A stretch of DNA of 49,696 bases from assembly GCA_014621425.1 (NCBI GenBank), contig JAANBB010000302.1, positions 1 to 49,696 on the forward strand. The letters are read 5' to 3'. The notes beneath the pieces were generated by a model. The model was not told the DNA's origin and did not search any database. It saw only the letters and a list, made by a program, of their open reading frames with translations. Each line of letters begins with the position of its first letter. Within the stretch, counting starts at the first letter, position 1. This document shows, piece after piece, positions 21,685 to 32,141 of the stretch. This DNA comes from Cylindrodendrum hubeiense. Lineage: Eukaryota > Ascomycota > Sordariomycetes > Hypocreales > Nectriaceae. The translations under genes were made by a program, and so were the position numbers.

Positions 21685-23508
21685 ATGGATTTCGAAGGCA
21701 GCAAGAAGCGCAAGTTCAAGGACTCCAATGGAGTCAAGGCGACTAACGGAAAGCGAGCTGCTGCCGCCATTCCCCAAAAGCTAAAGAAGGCCAAGCGCTC
21801 AAAGCCCGAGGAGCCCCGCGATGAGCCCGAACCTGAGTCCTCTGCCGACGAGGAAGAGGAAGAAGACGATGCCGAGGCCGACAACGATGAGGAGGCTGAG
21901 GATAATGACGACGAGCTTGAGGGTGACGATGACGAGCTGAAGGGAGGCGAGGACGAGGACGAGGCCGACACAGACCTGCCTGACGGTGGAAAGCTCACGC
22001 TACCTCCCATCGCAGGCGACGAGGCGCAATCGTTCAAGGAGCTTAGCCTCTCCGAAAAGACGATGAAGGCGATTGAGGAGATGGGCTTCACCACCATGAC
22101 TGAGATTCAGAGGAGGGGTATCCCCCCTTCGTTGGCTGGTCGAGATGTCCTCGGTGCTGCCAAGACTGGTTCCGGAAAGACATTGGCATTCTTGATCCCC
22201 GTCGTCGAGATGCTGTGCTCGCTCCGCTTCAAGCCCCGCAATGGTACCGGTGTCATTGTGGTGTCTCCCACCCGTGAGCTGGCTCTGCAAATTTTCGGTG
22301 TCGCTCGAGAGCTGATGGCCCACCACTCGCAAACCTATGGCATTGTCATCGGCGGTGCCAACCGACGAGCGGAGGCGGAAAAGCTTTCCAAGGGTGTCAA
22401 CCTCATAATCGCAACCCCTGGACGACTGCTCGATCACCTTCAAAACACTCCTTTCGTCTTCAAGAACCTCAAGTCCCTCGTCATCGATGAGGCTGACCGA
22501 ATTCTCGAGATCGGTTTCGAGGACGAAATGCGACAGATCATCAAGATCCTCCCCAAGGCGGACCGACAGACCATGCTCTTCTCTGCTACTCAGACCACCA
22601 AGGTCGAGGACTTGGCGCGCATCTCGCTGAGACCTGGCCCGCTGTACATCAACGTCGATGAGGAGAAGCAATACAGTACTGTCGAGGGTCTCGAGCAAGG
22701 TTATGTCCTCTGCGAGGCCGAGAAGCGATTCCTTCTCCTGTTCTCTTTCCTAAAGCGCAACCTCAAGAAGAAGGTCATTGTTTTCTTCAGCAGCTGCGCG
22801 TGTGTCAAGTACCACGCCGAGTTGCTCAACTATATCGATCTTCCCGTCCTCGATCTCCACGGAAAGCAGAAGCAGCAAAAGCGCACCAACACCTTCTTCG
22901 AGTTCTGCAATGCCAAGCAGGGCACTCTTATCTGCACTGATGTGGCCGCCCGTGGTCTCGATGTAAGTCATAGTGAGCCCTTCAACTGATGAACCTTTTC
23001 TAATGCATTACAGATCCCCGCTGTTGACTGGATCGTTCAGTTCGACCCTCCGGATGACCCTCGCGACTACATCCACCGAGTCGGTCGTACCGCCCGTGGC
23101 AACAACAGCAAGGGCCGATCGCTCATGTTCCTGCAGCCCAGCGAGGTGGGATTCCTGTCTCACCTTAAGGCCGCCCGTGTGCCAGTCGTCGAGTTTGACT
23201 TCCCCGCCAACAAGATTGTCAACGTCCAGTCGCAGCTTGAGAAGCTCATCAGCCAGAACTACTACCTCAACAAGAGCGCCAAGGATGGATACCGCAGCTA
23301 CCTGCACGCGTACGCATCGCACTCGCTGCGCAGCGTTTTCGACATCAACAAGCTGGACCTCGCCAGGGTGGCCAAGGGCTTTGGCTTCTCTACGCCTCCT
23401 CGCGTGGAGATTACGTTGGGCGCCAGCATGAGCCGGGACAAGAAGCAGCAGGGACGGAGAGCGTACGGCAGCCAGCCGAGGCAGACGCAGGGCAAGTTCA
23501 GCAGGTAG
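21685..23508 (+). CDS. HAS1: DEAD-box ATP-dependent RNA helicase HAS1
   Basis: Predicted exons 21685-22962 and 23014-23508 (intron GTAAGT...TTACAG) give 590 aa. A Lys-rich nuclear-type N-terminus and a long Asp/Glu tract (about residues 50-95) precede the core. All helicase motifs are visible: Q motif ([14 protein letters not shown]), I (AAKTGSGKT, near 158), Ia (PTRELALQ), II (DEAD, near 268), III (SAT, near 300), IV (VIVFFSSC), V (TDVAARGLD, at the exon junction) and VI (HRVGRTARG). The C-terminus has the HAS1-type segment ending [10 protein letters not shown] and a basic tail. Has1 is a nucleolar helicase needed for both 40S and 60S subunit biogenesis. The start at 21685 (CAAGATGGA) directly precedes the KKRK segment; the upstream frame is Thr/Arg-rich leader. 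The length matches the family. Confidence 0.95.
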
Positions 23509-23837
23509 TCCCAAGGGTAACAAGAGGTTCCTCGGTCAGGATGGCCATCTGTGTACACTGGGTTGCTCATAATAAGCACGGAGTTAGGGTACTAAAAATG
23601 ATATCATGCCATGTGCGTTAAGAACAATGAAAACCACAATGTTCTGTTCTATGACCTCGTTTGTCTTCGTAGTAACAATAAGTGGAGTGTTCTTTGAGGA
23701 GTCGCTTCGTGCTCAATTGCGCGAACAACCAGAAGGTCGAGAGGAGATTATAAATACTCAGAAGACTCACTTGAATTGATCCTTCGAATCTTCCCAAGGT
23801 AAAAATCGCGGTGCGTCTCGCTGATCTATATTTCACT
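23509..23837. other. Short intergenic region
   Basis: It contains the 3' flank of HAS1 and the leader of the next small gene. No other feature is seen. Confidence 0.5.
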
Positions 23838-24083
23838 ATGTGCTACCGGCAGATCAACGTCTACGAATGCGGCCACACCAGGGTGTCAAAGGCGCCATGC
23901 GGACGCAAGAAACGGCCATTGATGTGCTGGTTCTTGCTGAGCGATATGGAGATGGCCCGGGACTTTGCGTGCCGGAGGTGCCTGAACCAGCGGGTCTGGA
24001 TCTTGGGGCGGTGGGTATCTTCGGGAAGACGGATGCTGCAAGGTGCCGGTGACAGATTGGAGCAGAGATGGTGTGGGTGGTAG
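23838..24083 (+). CDS. Small Cys-rich protein with M-C-x8-CGH start (81 aa)
   Basis: The ATG at 23838 opens MCYRQINVYECGHTR, giving Cys2, Cys11 and a CGH motif. Further cysteines lie at about 21, 30, 45 and 48 (ACRRCLNQ), and one is near the end. Paired Cys/His residues suggest metal binding. There is no signal peptide. The second half (after ILGRWV) is less regular and could be distorted by an unrecognised intron, so the 3' end is uncertain. Function is unknown. It shares the N-terminal spacing with the genes at 9708 (minus) and 25085. Confidence 0.5.
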   Translation: MCYRQINVYECGHTRVSKAPCGRKKRPLMCWFLLSDMEMARDFACRRCLNQRVWILGRWVSSGRRMLQGAGDRLEQRWCGW

Positions 24084-25084
24084 ACATCTCGTGTTGATCC
24101 AGAGGTGCGGCAGGCCAAGGCTCCTTTGCATGAGACAAGTTTAGATACATGGGCTAGCTTAGAGGATGAACCGGAGTTTCCCAGGACACGGACTTTGATT
24201 ATTGTGACGATGATGATTATTCCTGTCGCTCGGTGTCACTATACACAGCTTATCTCGCTCGTTTTATTCCCGCTTGTAGCAGTAGGCCATGCTTCCCGGA
24301 GCTGGCAGTGAGCAAGTGTACGACATCTTCTCGTATCCAGCCGGAGACATCGGCCAGTCTCGACCATTGCCACTCGACACCATTGGCCGAGACAGCCGCG
24401 TCATGGCTTCATTGGTCTCTTTGTTCCCCCGTCGCGCAGTCCACGTCATGGCCTTATTCCCGCCCATCCTCTTTCTGTCCTGGCCGCCTCGTGCTTCGTG
24501 AGCGGCACGGCTGAGCCCCGTTCTTTTCCCCGGGTCACCGATACAAGTCGTGTTCGTAGCTACAGGCCGGGCCCCAGTCCAGCCGTCAGCCGACGAAAGT
24601 GGCTTGTTGGGGCGATCGCACACACACACACGTGTACCAATTCGTATGTGCAGTACATGGCTGCCGGCGCCCGGCCGTTCCCATTTTCCATGGGCATCGG
24701 GATGTTATAATGAAGGTGCAATCCGGTCCGTTTCCGTGGGTGGCTCAAACACAAAAAATTAAAAAGTCTGCGCTGAGCTGAGCTGGCCGACAGTGAAACG
24801 ACCCGACACTCGAAACGCACCCATCACCGCCATAAACTCGACGACACCTCTTTTCGTATTTTACGTCTTCTACAAAGAAATAGAAAGCCGGCCATGAATT
24901 GTTGTGCTGGTATCACACACAGCTATTGCTCATACTCTTGCTGCAACCAACAATAAAACCAACGACTATCATCTTATCGATCTGCCTACCTATACCTACC
25001 GACCCATCCATCTATCGAAATTACCGGCTATACCTGGCCAGCTCTTGGACAACACCCCATCTACCACCTCGCTCAGCTACATCA
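24084..25084. other. Intergenic between two small Cys-rich genes
   Basis: About 1 kb without a recognisable gene. It includes a (CA)n run at about 24618-24632. Overlapping frames of 60-120 codons show no motif. Confidence 0.4.
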
Positions 25085-25282
25085 ATGTGTCGCCGGATGC
25101 TAGTCGAGTACAAGTGCGGACACCGGGTCTCACGGGGCAATACGCGATGCTATAAGGAAGAGTGCACCGGACGCCATGAGGAGGTCAAGACGCTCCCCGA
25201 TGACTGCCCGGAATGCGAGGGCAGGCACAACAAATGGCAATCATCCCGGTGGTGCTCAGTGGGATGCTGTATTTGTCAGTGA
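25085..25282 (+). CDS. Small Cys-rich protein with M-C-x8-CGH start (65 aa)
   Basis: The ATG at 25085 opens MCRRMLVEYKCGHRVS. It contains Cys2, Cys11-Gly-His13, then RCYKEEC, a CPEC pair and a terminal CSVGCCIC cluster. That is about eleven cysteines in 65 residues, with the layout of a compact zinc-binding module. There is no hydrophobic signal, so it is probably intracellular. An in-frame upstream stretch from 24899 is open but starts without ATG and looks like leader. I know no function for this type. It is 1 kb from the similar gene at 23838 on the same strand. Confidence 0.55.
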   Translation: MCRRMLVEYKCGHRVSRGNTRCYKEECTGRHEEVKTLPDDCPECEGRHNKWQSSRWCSVGCCICQ

Positions 25283-26494
25283 GTAGCGACTGAATTGGAT
25301 TATGCATGGTGTTCTGCTTTTGGGATGTCTGGGATTTCTGGGATGATTCGGATGAAACGGGAAGGCTGTGTGTGAAGGGGGGGTAAATGACATGACGTTT
25401 TGGGCAGACGGGCCGCGTGTTAGAATGGGCACGATGCGATGTACGAATAGGGCTGCAAGGGCCTTGGTCGACGACATGACAATAATGTTTCGATGGTTAT
25501 TTATTCTTAAAATCATAGCTGGAGCATGGCATTTGGCCATATTTCAGCACGGCTTTCGCATCATTTTATCGCTTTCCTTGGGGAATGGCAATCACGGGTG
25601 GTAAATGTGGTTGGTGTCTGTGGTGTCTGTGGTGTCCGTGGTGTCCGCGGTGAGCAAGCAAACCTACCGAGTCTCCGACCGGAAATCGGCAAGCCGCAGT
25701 CCCGTCCCCAGTCCAGCATGGTGTCTCAGACAACGGACCGTATCGATTCCATGCAGATCGACGCTGCGGGCATTGAACGGCGGTCCCTTGTCTTCCTTCT
25801 AGAAGACGGGGACTGGGTGGGACACATGGTCCACGAGCGTGACAGCCCGGTGGATGAAGCGCCTGGGAACTTGCTGTGACAGACTCCCGACACGTTAGGC
25901 GGCGCTAGGCCCCGCCGTGTCTGGCGACCGCCGACCAACAGCCCGGCTACAGGAGCAGGCGGGGAGGGGGAGGCGCTGTCACCACCCCCGCTTTAGTGCG
26001 GTGCGCCCCTGGTGATGCTGCTGCAGGGGCGCCGGCCTACCGCCGTGGGTGGCTGGTGAGCTGCAGTGCGATGGCCAGCAGCGGGGAAGCTCTCCAGGCT
26101 CTCCCCAGAGCGTTCACGCGCCAGCCAACACTAGGTTCCATTGCCTAAAGTCATAGGGCGGCACAGCGGAACACCGGCCCTAACAGTGCCCGCTCCCAGG
26201 CGCGCCGCAACGGGCATCTATACCCAGGATCCAGGCCGCCAGGGATGGAGCTCCGTGCCAGCGGCCTGCCTTGCCTAGAACGCCTAATCCGTAGGCGGAA
26301 ATAGTGGAGTTTAGCCCGTTGTCCACCGCCGCTCTCCGCGCAGGCTGAAGTGGACAGTGGACGGGACTGGCTGGCGGGACTAGCTGGGCGTACAGGGAGC
26401 ACAACAGCGCTCTGGACTCAGTCTGGAAGGTACCTAGCACCCTCCACTTACGCTTCCACATCCCGCATCCCGCATCTCATCCCGCATCATCCAG
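25283..26494. other. GC-rich intergenic region upstream of PGS1
   Basis: No clear gene is seen. Features are a four-copy 9-bp repeat at 25612-25647, a 9-bp perfect inverted repeat (GCGCCCCTG at 26003-26011, complement at 26024-26032) and a CATCCCG-type repeat at about 26458-26490. The missing 5' exon or exons of PGS1 should lie here but could not be identified. Confidence 0.4.
25612..25647. repeat. Four-copy 9-bp minisatellite
   Basis: Four consecutive units of TGGTGTCTG/TGGTGTCCG, two of each version. It is intergenic. Confidence 0.85.
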
Positions 26495-27980
26495 ACGCCC
26501 GCCGAGTTTTACGAGACGCTCAAGGTTAGACGAGAACGCCGGTGACGAGCTTGCGAAGCGACGCCGCAACACCACCGAGACAGACGTCCGGGGCTGATGG
26601 GAGGACTAGGACCGAATCCGCAATGCCCGAAACCGCATCTTCCTGTCGACGCTGTACATCGGCAAGTCGGAGAAGGAGCTCATCGAGACGCTGCAGGAGG
26701 CGATGAGGAAGACGCCCGAGCTGAAGCTGAGCATCTTGACGGATGCGCTGCGTGGCACCCGCGAGGCGCCCAACCCGTCGAGCGCGTCGCTGCTGGCGCC
26801 ATTGGTGACGGAGTTTGGTGCGGACCGGGTCGAGATCCGCATGTACCACACTCCTAACCTGACGGGGCTGCGCAAGCAGTACATTCCCAAGAGGATCAAT
26901 GAGGGGTGGGGCTTGCAGCATATGAAGCTGTATGGAGTCGATGATGAGATCATCATGTCTGGGTATGTCGTGTCCTGATAGGAATTGGGATAGTGAGAAT
27001 CGACTGACACTCTCAGCGCCAACTTGTCTACCGACTACTTCACCAACCGCCAGGATCGATACCATCTGTTCTCCTCGAAGGAGATTACGGAGCACTTCTG
27101 GAAGGTCCACTCTGGTGTTGGGTCTTTCAGCTTCCTCGTTGAGCCATCTCGAGAACCTGCGGGATTCACACTGGCATGGCCGCAGGCCAACTCGGCGCCG
27201 TCGCCCCTCGAGAAGCCCGAGTCCTTCATCAAGAGCACGACTTCGACGCTGCAGTCCTTGATACAGCCTAGCACTAAGCCTGCAACTGGAGACATCACAG
27301 ACACCAGAGTTTACATGCTGGGCCAGATGTCGCAGATCATGAAGCCCGATACCTCTACTGAACTTCCCGTCGTCACACATATCCTCAAGACGCTGGGATT
27401 ACCGGCCTACCGCGACTCCTCGTGGACCTTTACGGCCGGCTACTTCAACCCCGCCCCCTCACTGACCAAGCTCCTCATGGGCACCGCTTCTTCCAACAAC
27501 ACCGTCATCACCGCCCACCCGGAAGCTAACGGCTTCTACCAGTCCAAGGGTGTCTCGGGCCTCCTCCCAGACGCCTACACGCTGCTGGCGCGGCGCTTCT
27601 TGCACCGCGTGCACCACGAAGGCCGCTCCGAGGCCATCACGCTCAAGGAGTGGCGCTACGGCGTCGTGGGGCAGCCTGGCGGTTGGACCTACCACGCCAA
27701 GGGCCTGTGGGTGACGATGCCCGGCGACGCGCACCCGGCCATGAGCATCATCGGCAGCTCCAACTACACCAAGCGCAGCTACTCGCACGACCTCGAGGCC
27801 GGTGCACTGATCGTCACGCGCGATGACGGTCTCAAGACCCGCCTCGGCGACGAGCAGCGGTGGTTGCAGGAGCACGCCGGCAAGGTGACAAGGGATGACC
27901 TGGCTGTCAATGAGCGCAGGGTTGGGCTCAAGGTTCGTGTAGCCATGTGGATTGTCTCATTGGTTGGCGGGGCGTTGTAA
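26495..27980 (+). CDS. PGS1: CDP-diacylglycerol-glycerol-3-phosphate 3-phosphatidyltransferase (5' end unresolved)
   Basis: The 3' exons are clear: ...26524 (ETLK|GTTAGA), 26610-26962 and 27017-27980, in one frame. The exon ending at 26524 has an acceptor candidate at 26494 (CATCCAG) and an in-frame stop at 26435, so the upstream coding part is missing from my model. The protein is the PLD-superfamily PGP synthase. The first HKD motif is HMKLYGVDDE with ANLSTDYFTNRQDRY after it across an intron; the second is YHAKGLW...GSSNYTKRSYSHDLE. The enzyme makes phosphatidylglycerophosphate from CDP-DAG and glycerol-3-phosphate on the mitochondrial inner membrane, the first step to cardiolipin. The N-terminal mitochondrial presequence expected of the family was not found. 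The tail is short and hydrophobic (MWIVSLVGG). Confidence 0.88.
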
Positions 27981-28230
27981 TACATACATACAGAGACCTC
28001 GCGGTCGTTGTAGATAAGGTGTACATAGCCCTTCTCTGCCAAGATCTGAAACCATTGGTTCGGACTCGGCTATAATTCGAGATGATACCCAACTTCAAAC
28101 TGATGAACCTCGCTCGTTTATGCAAATAGGAGTCTATGCAGAAGTGTATCGTGTCCCTTGGTTGGGATTTTTGTATACAGAATAGTACAATGTCTAGTCT
28201 ACACAGGTCACTAAACCACACCTGGTCATC

Positions 28231-29327
28231 TCAAACCCCGAGGATCTTTGTCCCCACGATAGGTCCGCCCTTGACTAGGCCCTGCATCACGACCTTGCTC
28301 ACCAGATCGCTCTGGTGCTGCTCAATCAACTCCTTCAACACGCTGCGCTCCAGTACCACCTTGCCCGTCTCCAGGAGGTCTTTGACATCCACATCCTCAA
28401 GGTCGAGCACTCGGCCGTCTTTGGGCACCTGCCCCATGGCCTCGAACAGCGCCTCTCGGCGGTCGCCCGTCACAAACAAGGTGCGGCCACCGGCCCGTCC
28501 AAGGCCCAGGTTGCTCAGGACACCCCGCATGTATCGCTTCAGGTACGTCTCCCTCAAGCCGTCCTTCATGTACTTGCCGGCCACTAGCTCAAAGTCGGTG
28601 GGCAGGACCAGGTCCATGCCGTCTTCGCAGACGATCAGGTCACCCTTGCGGTAGCGGTAGCTCAGGGCAGTGCGCCAGGCCTTGTCGTAGACCTTGCGGT
28701 TGAGGTTGGTGCCGAAGTTGCGGGGCTGGGGTCCAAACGTCTTGCCACCGCCGCGGTTGATGGGGCTCTGCTTGGTGCCCATACGGGCGCGGCCGGTACC
28801 CTTCTGGGGTCGCATCTTGCGGTGGGAGCCGTGGACTTCGTAACGGGTCTTGGTGGATGCGGTTCCTTGGCGGGTGTTGTCACCCTCGTAGACGACGGCG
28901 AGGTGGAGGAGGTCGCGGCGGAGGGGTAGGTAGAGGTGGTTGACGGACCATTGCTCGAGAGAGGTCGGCTCCAGGGAGGGGAAGGTGTGGATGGTGAGGG
29001 GGACGGTCGAGACTGGAGGTCAAGTGTGAGTAGATGAAGCCATCAACATGACGAAGGGAAACTGACTTGGGTTCCACGACTCGAGGATGGCTTGCGGTGT
29101 AGCGGGAGTCGCAGGCTTCTTAGATTCGCCGACGGACGCCTCCGTGGCCATTGTGCGTGTAAAGGTCCTGCTGATGGTCGCAGGCTGTGTCCATTGTGAG
29201 CTCTTGCACCCCAATTCGATACTCCATCTCGACGAGCAAGATTTACACAGCGTCAACGTACCTTGGTCGCGGACACGCGCAAGGCGGCCATGGCCTCGGC
29301 GAGGCAGCCAATTCCCTTTCCAGCCAT
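28231..29327 (-). CDS. MRPL4: Mitochondrial large-subunit ribosomal protein uL4m
   Basis: Predicted exons 29327-29262, 29184-29067 and 29012-28231 give 321 aa in one frame; introns are GTACGT...CACAG and GTCAGT...TCCAG. Exon 1 encodes a basic, Ala-rich presequence that continues into ISRTFTRT in exon 2, as expected for mitochondrial import. The L4 domain follows: YEVHGSHRKMRPQKGTGRARMG, then a Gly-rich RGGGKTFGP segment and RNFGTNLNRKV. The C-terminal half ends in KILGV. uL4m binds 23S-type rRNA and lines the exit tunnel of the mitoribosome (yeast Yml6). It is head-to-head with the mL38 gene. An internal Met in exon 1 (29291) is a possible alternative start. Confidence 0.93.
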
Positions 29328-29646
29328 CTTGTACACGCCCCGGGGGATTGGTCGTGTGGCGGATGTGCTGCGAGAGCTGTGTCGAGAAGGATGGTATACA
29401 GTGAACCGCTGTCGAATTGGCAATGGGTCGAAAATCGTGATGCCCAGCGGAAAAGTGGTGCGGCAACTTCCGTCCAGTCCAGTGCAGCCGCCCGGAGTTT
29501 CAGTGGGCCCGTCGCGAGCAGCCCGCCGGTGCACATCCCAGCTCAGAGCTTTTTTTACGTCGGCACGACTTTGGTGATAGAACGACTCCGGACGCATTCC
29601 CCTTCACCACCACCCACACAGCGCCCAGCGTCCCGGCATCGTCACA
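29328..29646. promoter_or_regulatory. Shared bidirectional promoter of two mitoribosomal protein genes
   Basis: About 320 bp separates the divergent ATGs of uL4m (29327, minus) and mL38 (29647 or 29700, plus). No TATA box is seen; the region is GC-rich with a TTTTTT run at 29551. The pairing implies co-regulation, which is inference. Confidence 0.6.
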
Positions 29647-31060
29647 ATGTCGCGGTGCCAGGCCGTCGTCCGGCCGCTCGCACGGCAGCTGCGCCCGCAA
29701 TGCGTCGTTCCGGCCCTTCACCACCGCCGCCGCCCGCGCCGCCGACGTCCCCCCCCCAGGCCGAGACGACCTCGCCGGCGGACATCAACCCGCTGGACCT
29801 CGATCCCAACACGGTGCTGCCCGAGTTCGAGGAGCAGCTTGTCAGGGCCGGCAAGATGCCAATTGGCTCCCGCCGTCGCCGTGTCGCCATCCGCACCACC
29901 ACCGACATTCCCTTTGAGCACCTGCCCTACCAGGCATTCCAGGACGCCCGCAAGATCCTCGCCGCCGACCGCGAGCAGAAGCTGGCCCAGATCACCCAGA
30001 CCCTGAACAAGATTTCGCTGTTGGAGCAGAAGGATGCGGCTGCCGTCAAGGGAGGCGAGGAGAGGAAGAACACCAAGCTGGCCAGTCTGCGGAGACACGC
30101 CGACGAGCTCAAGATTCTTGCGGATGCCAACGACCCAATTGTCAAGAAGCGGTTTGAGGACGGACTGGGTAAGTCGCATTGAAACATGGAAAATCAGCAC
30201 AATTGGTGCACGAATTGGATACGTCATGCTAACTCACGTACGCAGGCGACATGAACAAGCCCATCTACCGCTACTACGCCGAGAAGAAGTGGCGCTCATA
30301 CGACCACCGCCTCATCACCCAGCGAATCAAGCAGTTCAAGATCGTCCCCGACGTCCTGCCCAAGCTTGAGCCCTCCGCCGACGTGCAACTCTACTTCCGC
30401 AAGCTCAAGGTCCCCCCCGGCACCATCGTCGACAGCTTGGTCAGCGAGAACCCCCCCCGCCTGCGTGTCCAGGTCTTCGACAAAGGCGAGCGCCTGGTCA
30501 CCGTTGTCGTCGTCGACTCCGATGTACCTGACCCCGAGAATGACGGCTTCACCAAGCGCTGCCACTACCTGGCGGCCAATATCCCCCTCGACCCCACCGA
30601 CACCTCCCTGCCCCTGAGCAGGATAAAGGGCGAGGACCAGCTTGCCGTTCCCTGGATGCCCGCCTTCTCCCAGAAGGGTGCCACCTACCACCGCCTCGGC
30701 ATCTACCTCCTGGAGCAGAAGCCCGGCGAGAAGGTCGACGTGGCCAAGCTCAAGGAGCTCTACTCTGGCCGAGACGGCTTCTCTGTAAAGTCGCTCCGTG
30801 ACAAGTTCAGCCTCCAACCCTTCGGCTTCAACCTCTTCCGCTCCGTCTGGGACGAAAACACGGCCGACGTCATGGCCCGCCACGAGATCCCCGGCGCCGA
30901 CCTCGAGTTCCGCCCCACGCGCGTGCACAGCCTCAAACCGCCTGTCAAGGCCCGCGGATGGGAAGCCAAGCGACAAGGTCCCAAGTACCGCCACCTTTGG
31001 AAGTACACCAAGAGAATCAAGGGTGTATCCAATGCCAAGGGATGGACAAAGAAGAGGTGA
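29647..31060 (+). CDS. MRPL35: Mitochondrial large-subunit ribosomal protein mL38 (PEBP-like)
   Basis: The main frame runs to 30168 (GG|GTAAGT) and continues at 30246-31060. From the in-frame ATG at 29700 this gives 427 aa. The body is that of mL38/MrpL35: PEFEEQLVRAGKMP, an Arg-rich stretch, IYRYYAEKKW, then a PEBP-like fold (FDKGERLVTVVVVDSDVPDPEN, HYLAANIPL) and a basic tail ending AKGWTKKR. It is a structural protein of the mitoribosomal large subunit. The N-terminus is odd. A good presequence start (MSRCQAVVRPLARQL, 29647) is in a second frame, RPFTTAAARAA in a third, and the body is joined only after a C9 run at 29749-29757. Either two single-base shifts, an unusual small intron ending at C9-AG, or a start at 29700 explains this. 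Confidence 0.88.
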
Positions 31061-32141
31061 GCGGGGAGCTTGTGTATCATATGATTGTACATTTAGACGA
31101 CGGCCTCTATGTAGGAGTACCAAGGGCAGGCGCCGCATATCAAAATCTTCAACTTTATTCACCCACCATTCTCTGTTGTGAAGTGTCGATGTCTTGTCAC
31201 GGCTGGACGTGATTGTTTATTTGCATGTGGGATGCCCACTGCCCTTGCGTAGATGGTGGGCGATAGAAGCAGCCTCAATTAGCCTCAACTGAGCCACTAT
31301 TCTATTAAGCGTTTGACGCAGTAACGTCGTAAGATGCGAGTATTAAGAGTGCATTCTAGCGGCTTGTTACCCCTGGCCCTGGCCGCATCGACTTAAATCA
31401 GGGTTCAACGCCACTTGTTCAACTCATACCACCCTCCTGGATGCAAACTGGCAGATCACTGTTTGCAGGTATATCTGTAGTTGAGAAACCTTCGATTAGT
31501 ACCTTGCATGATTGGTTCTACTGATTGGTGGTACCCTCATATACACCATCTGCACAGGGCCTAAATAGGTCCACTCGATGTAGACATCTTCACCCGAATC
31601 CCCCATCGCAATAATTGACGGAATTCCCACGTCCTTCGGGGTTCCTTGAGGAGTTCGCCCGAAAGCCCACGGGACGGCGCGTCGAGCTGTTCCCGGCCCC
31701 TGCCGCGTGGCATTGATTCCGTCCTATTAGCTCCCCTATCGGCCTATTTCATTCAGATGATCTTGCCAAGATTGCCCTAGACGACGCCATCGTCCGTGTG
31801 GTGGTCCCAGTAATCTAGATCGGAGCCGACTGAGGCAATACGATATTCGAATGCGATATACGACGCTAAGCCTAATTTATCCCGGTCTGCACATGGCGGG
31901 TATTAGCGGATCCTTGTTCCTGAGCATCGGATATTCGCTTGACGAGCTTTGATTGGGTGGCGGATTCGGATTCGTACATCGGATCTATCCTGGACTTGCT
32001 CGTCGTCTCGCGTAGTATTGCATGCATGGTCTAAGAGATCTGGGGTTGAGATTGTTGATCATATTATATACTTCACCCTCCCTTAGATTGCTTTCGTGAT
32101 TCTCACTCTGCTCATGGTTCTAACTCTCCAAACGGTTTGCC
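31061..32141. other. Intergenic, promoter side of the MFS transporter
   Basis: About 1.1 kb with no frame worth reporting on either strand. Composition is more AT-rich than the flanking genes. Confidence 0.5.

Noticed and set aside
26003..26032. Perfect 9-bp inverted repeat considered as a transposon end or attenuator.
   Set aside because: Single occurrence, no target-site duplication and no partner element nearby.
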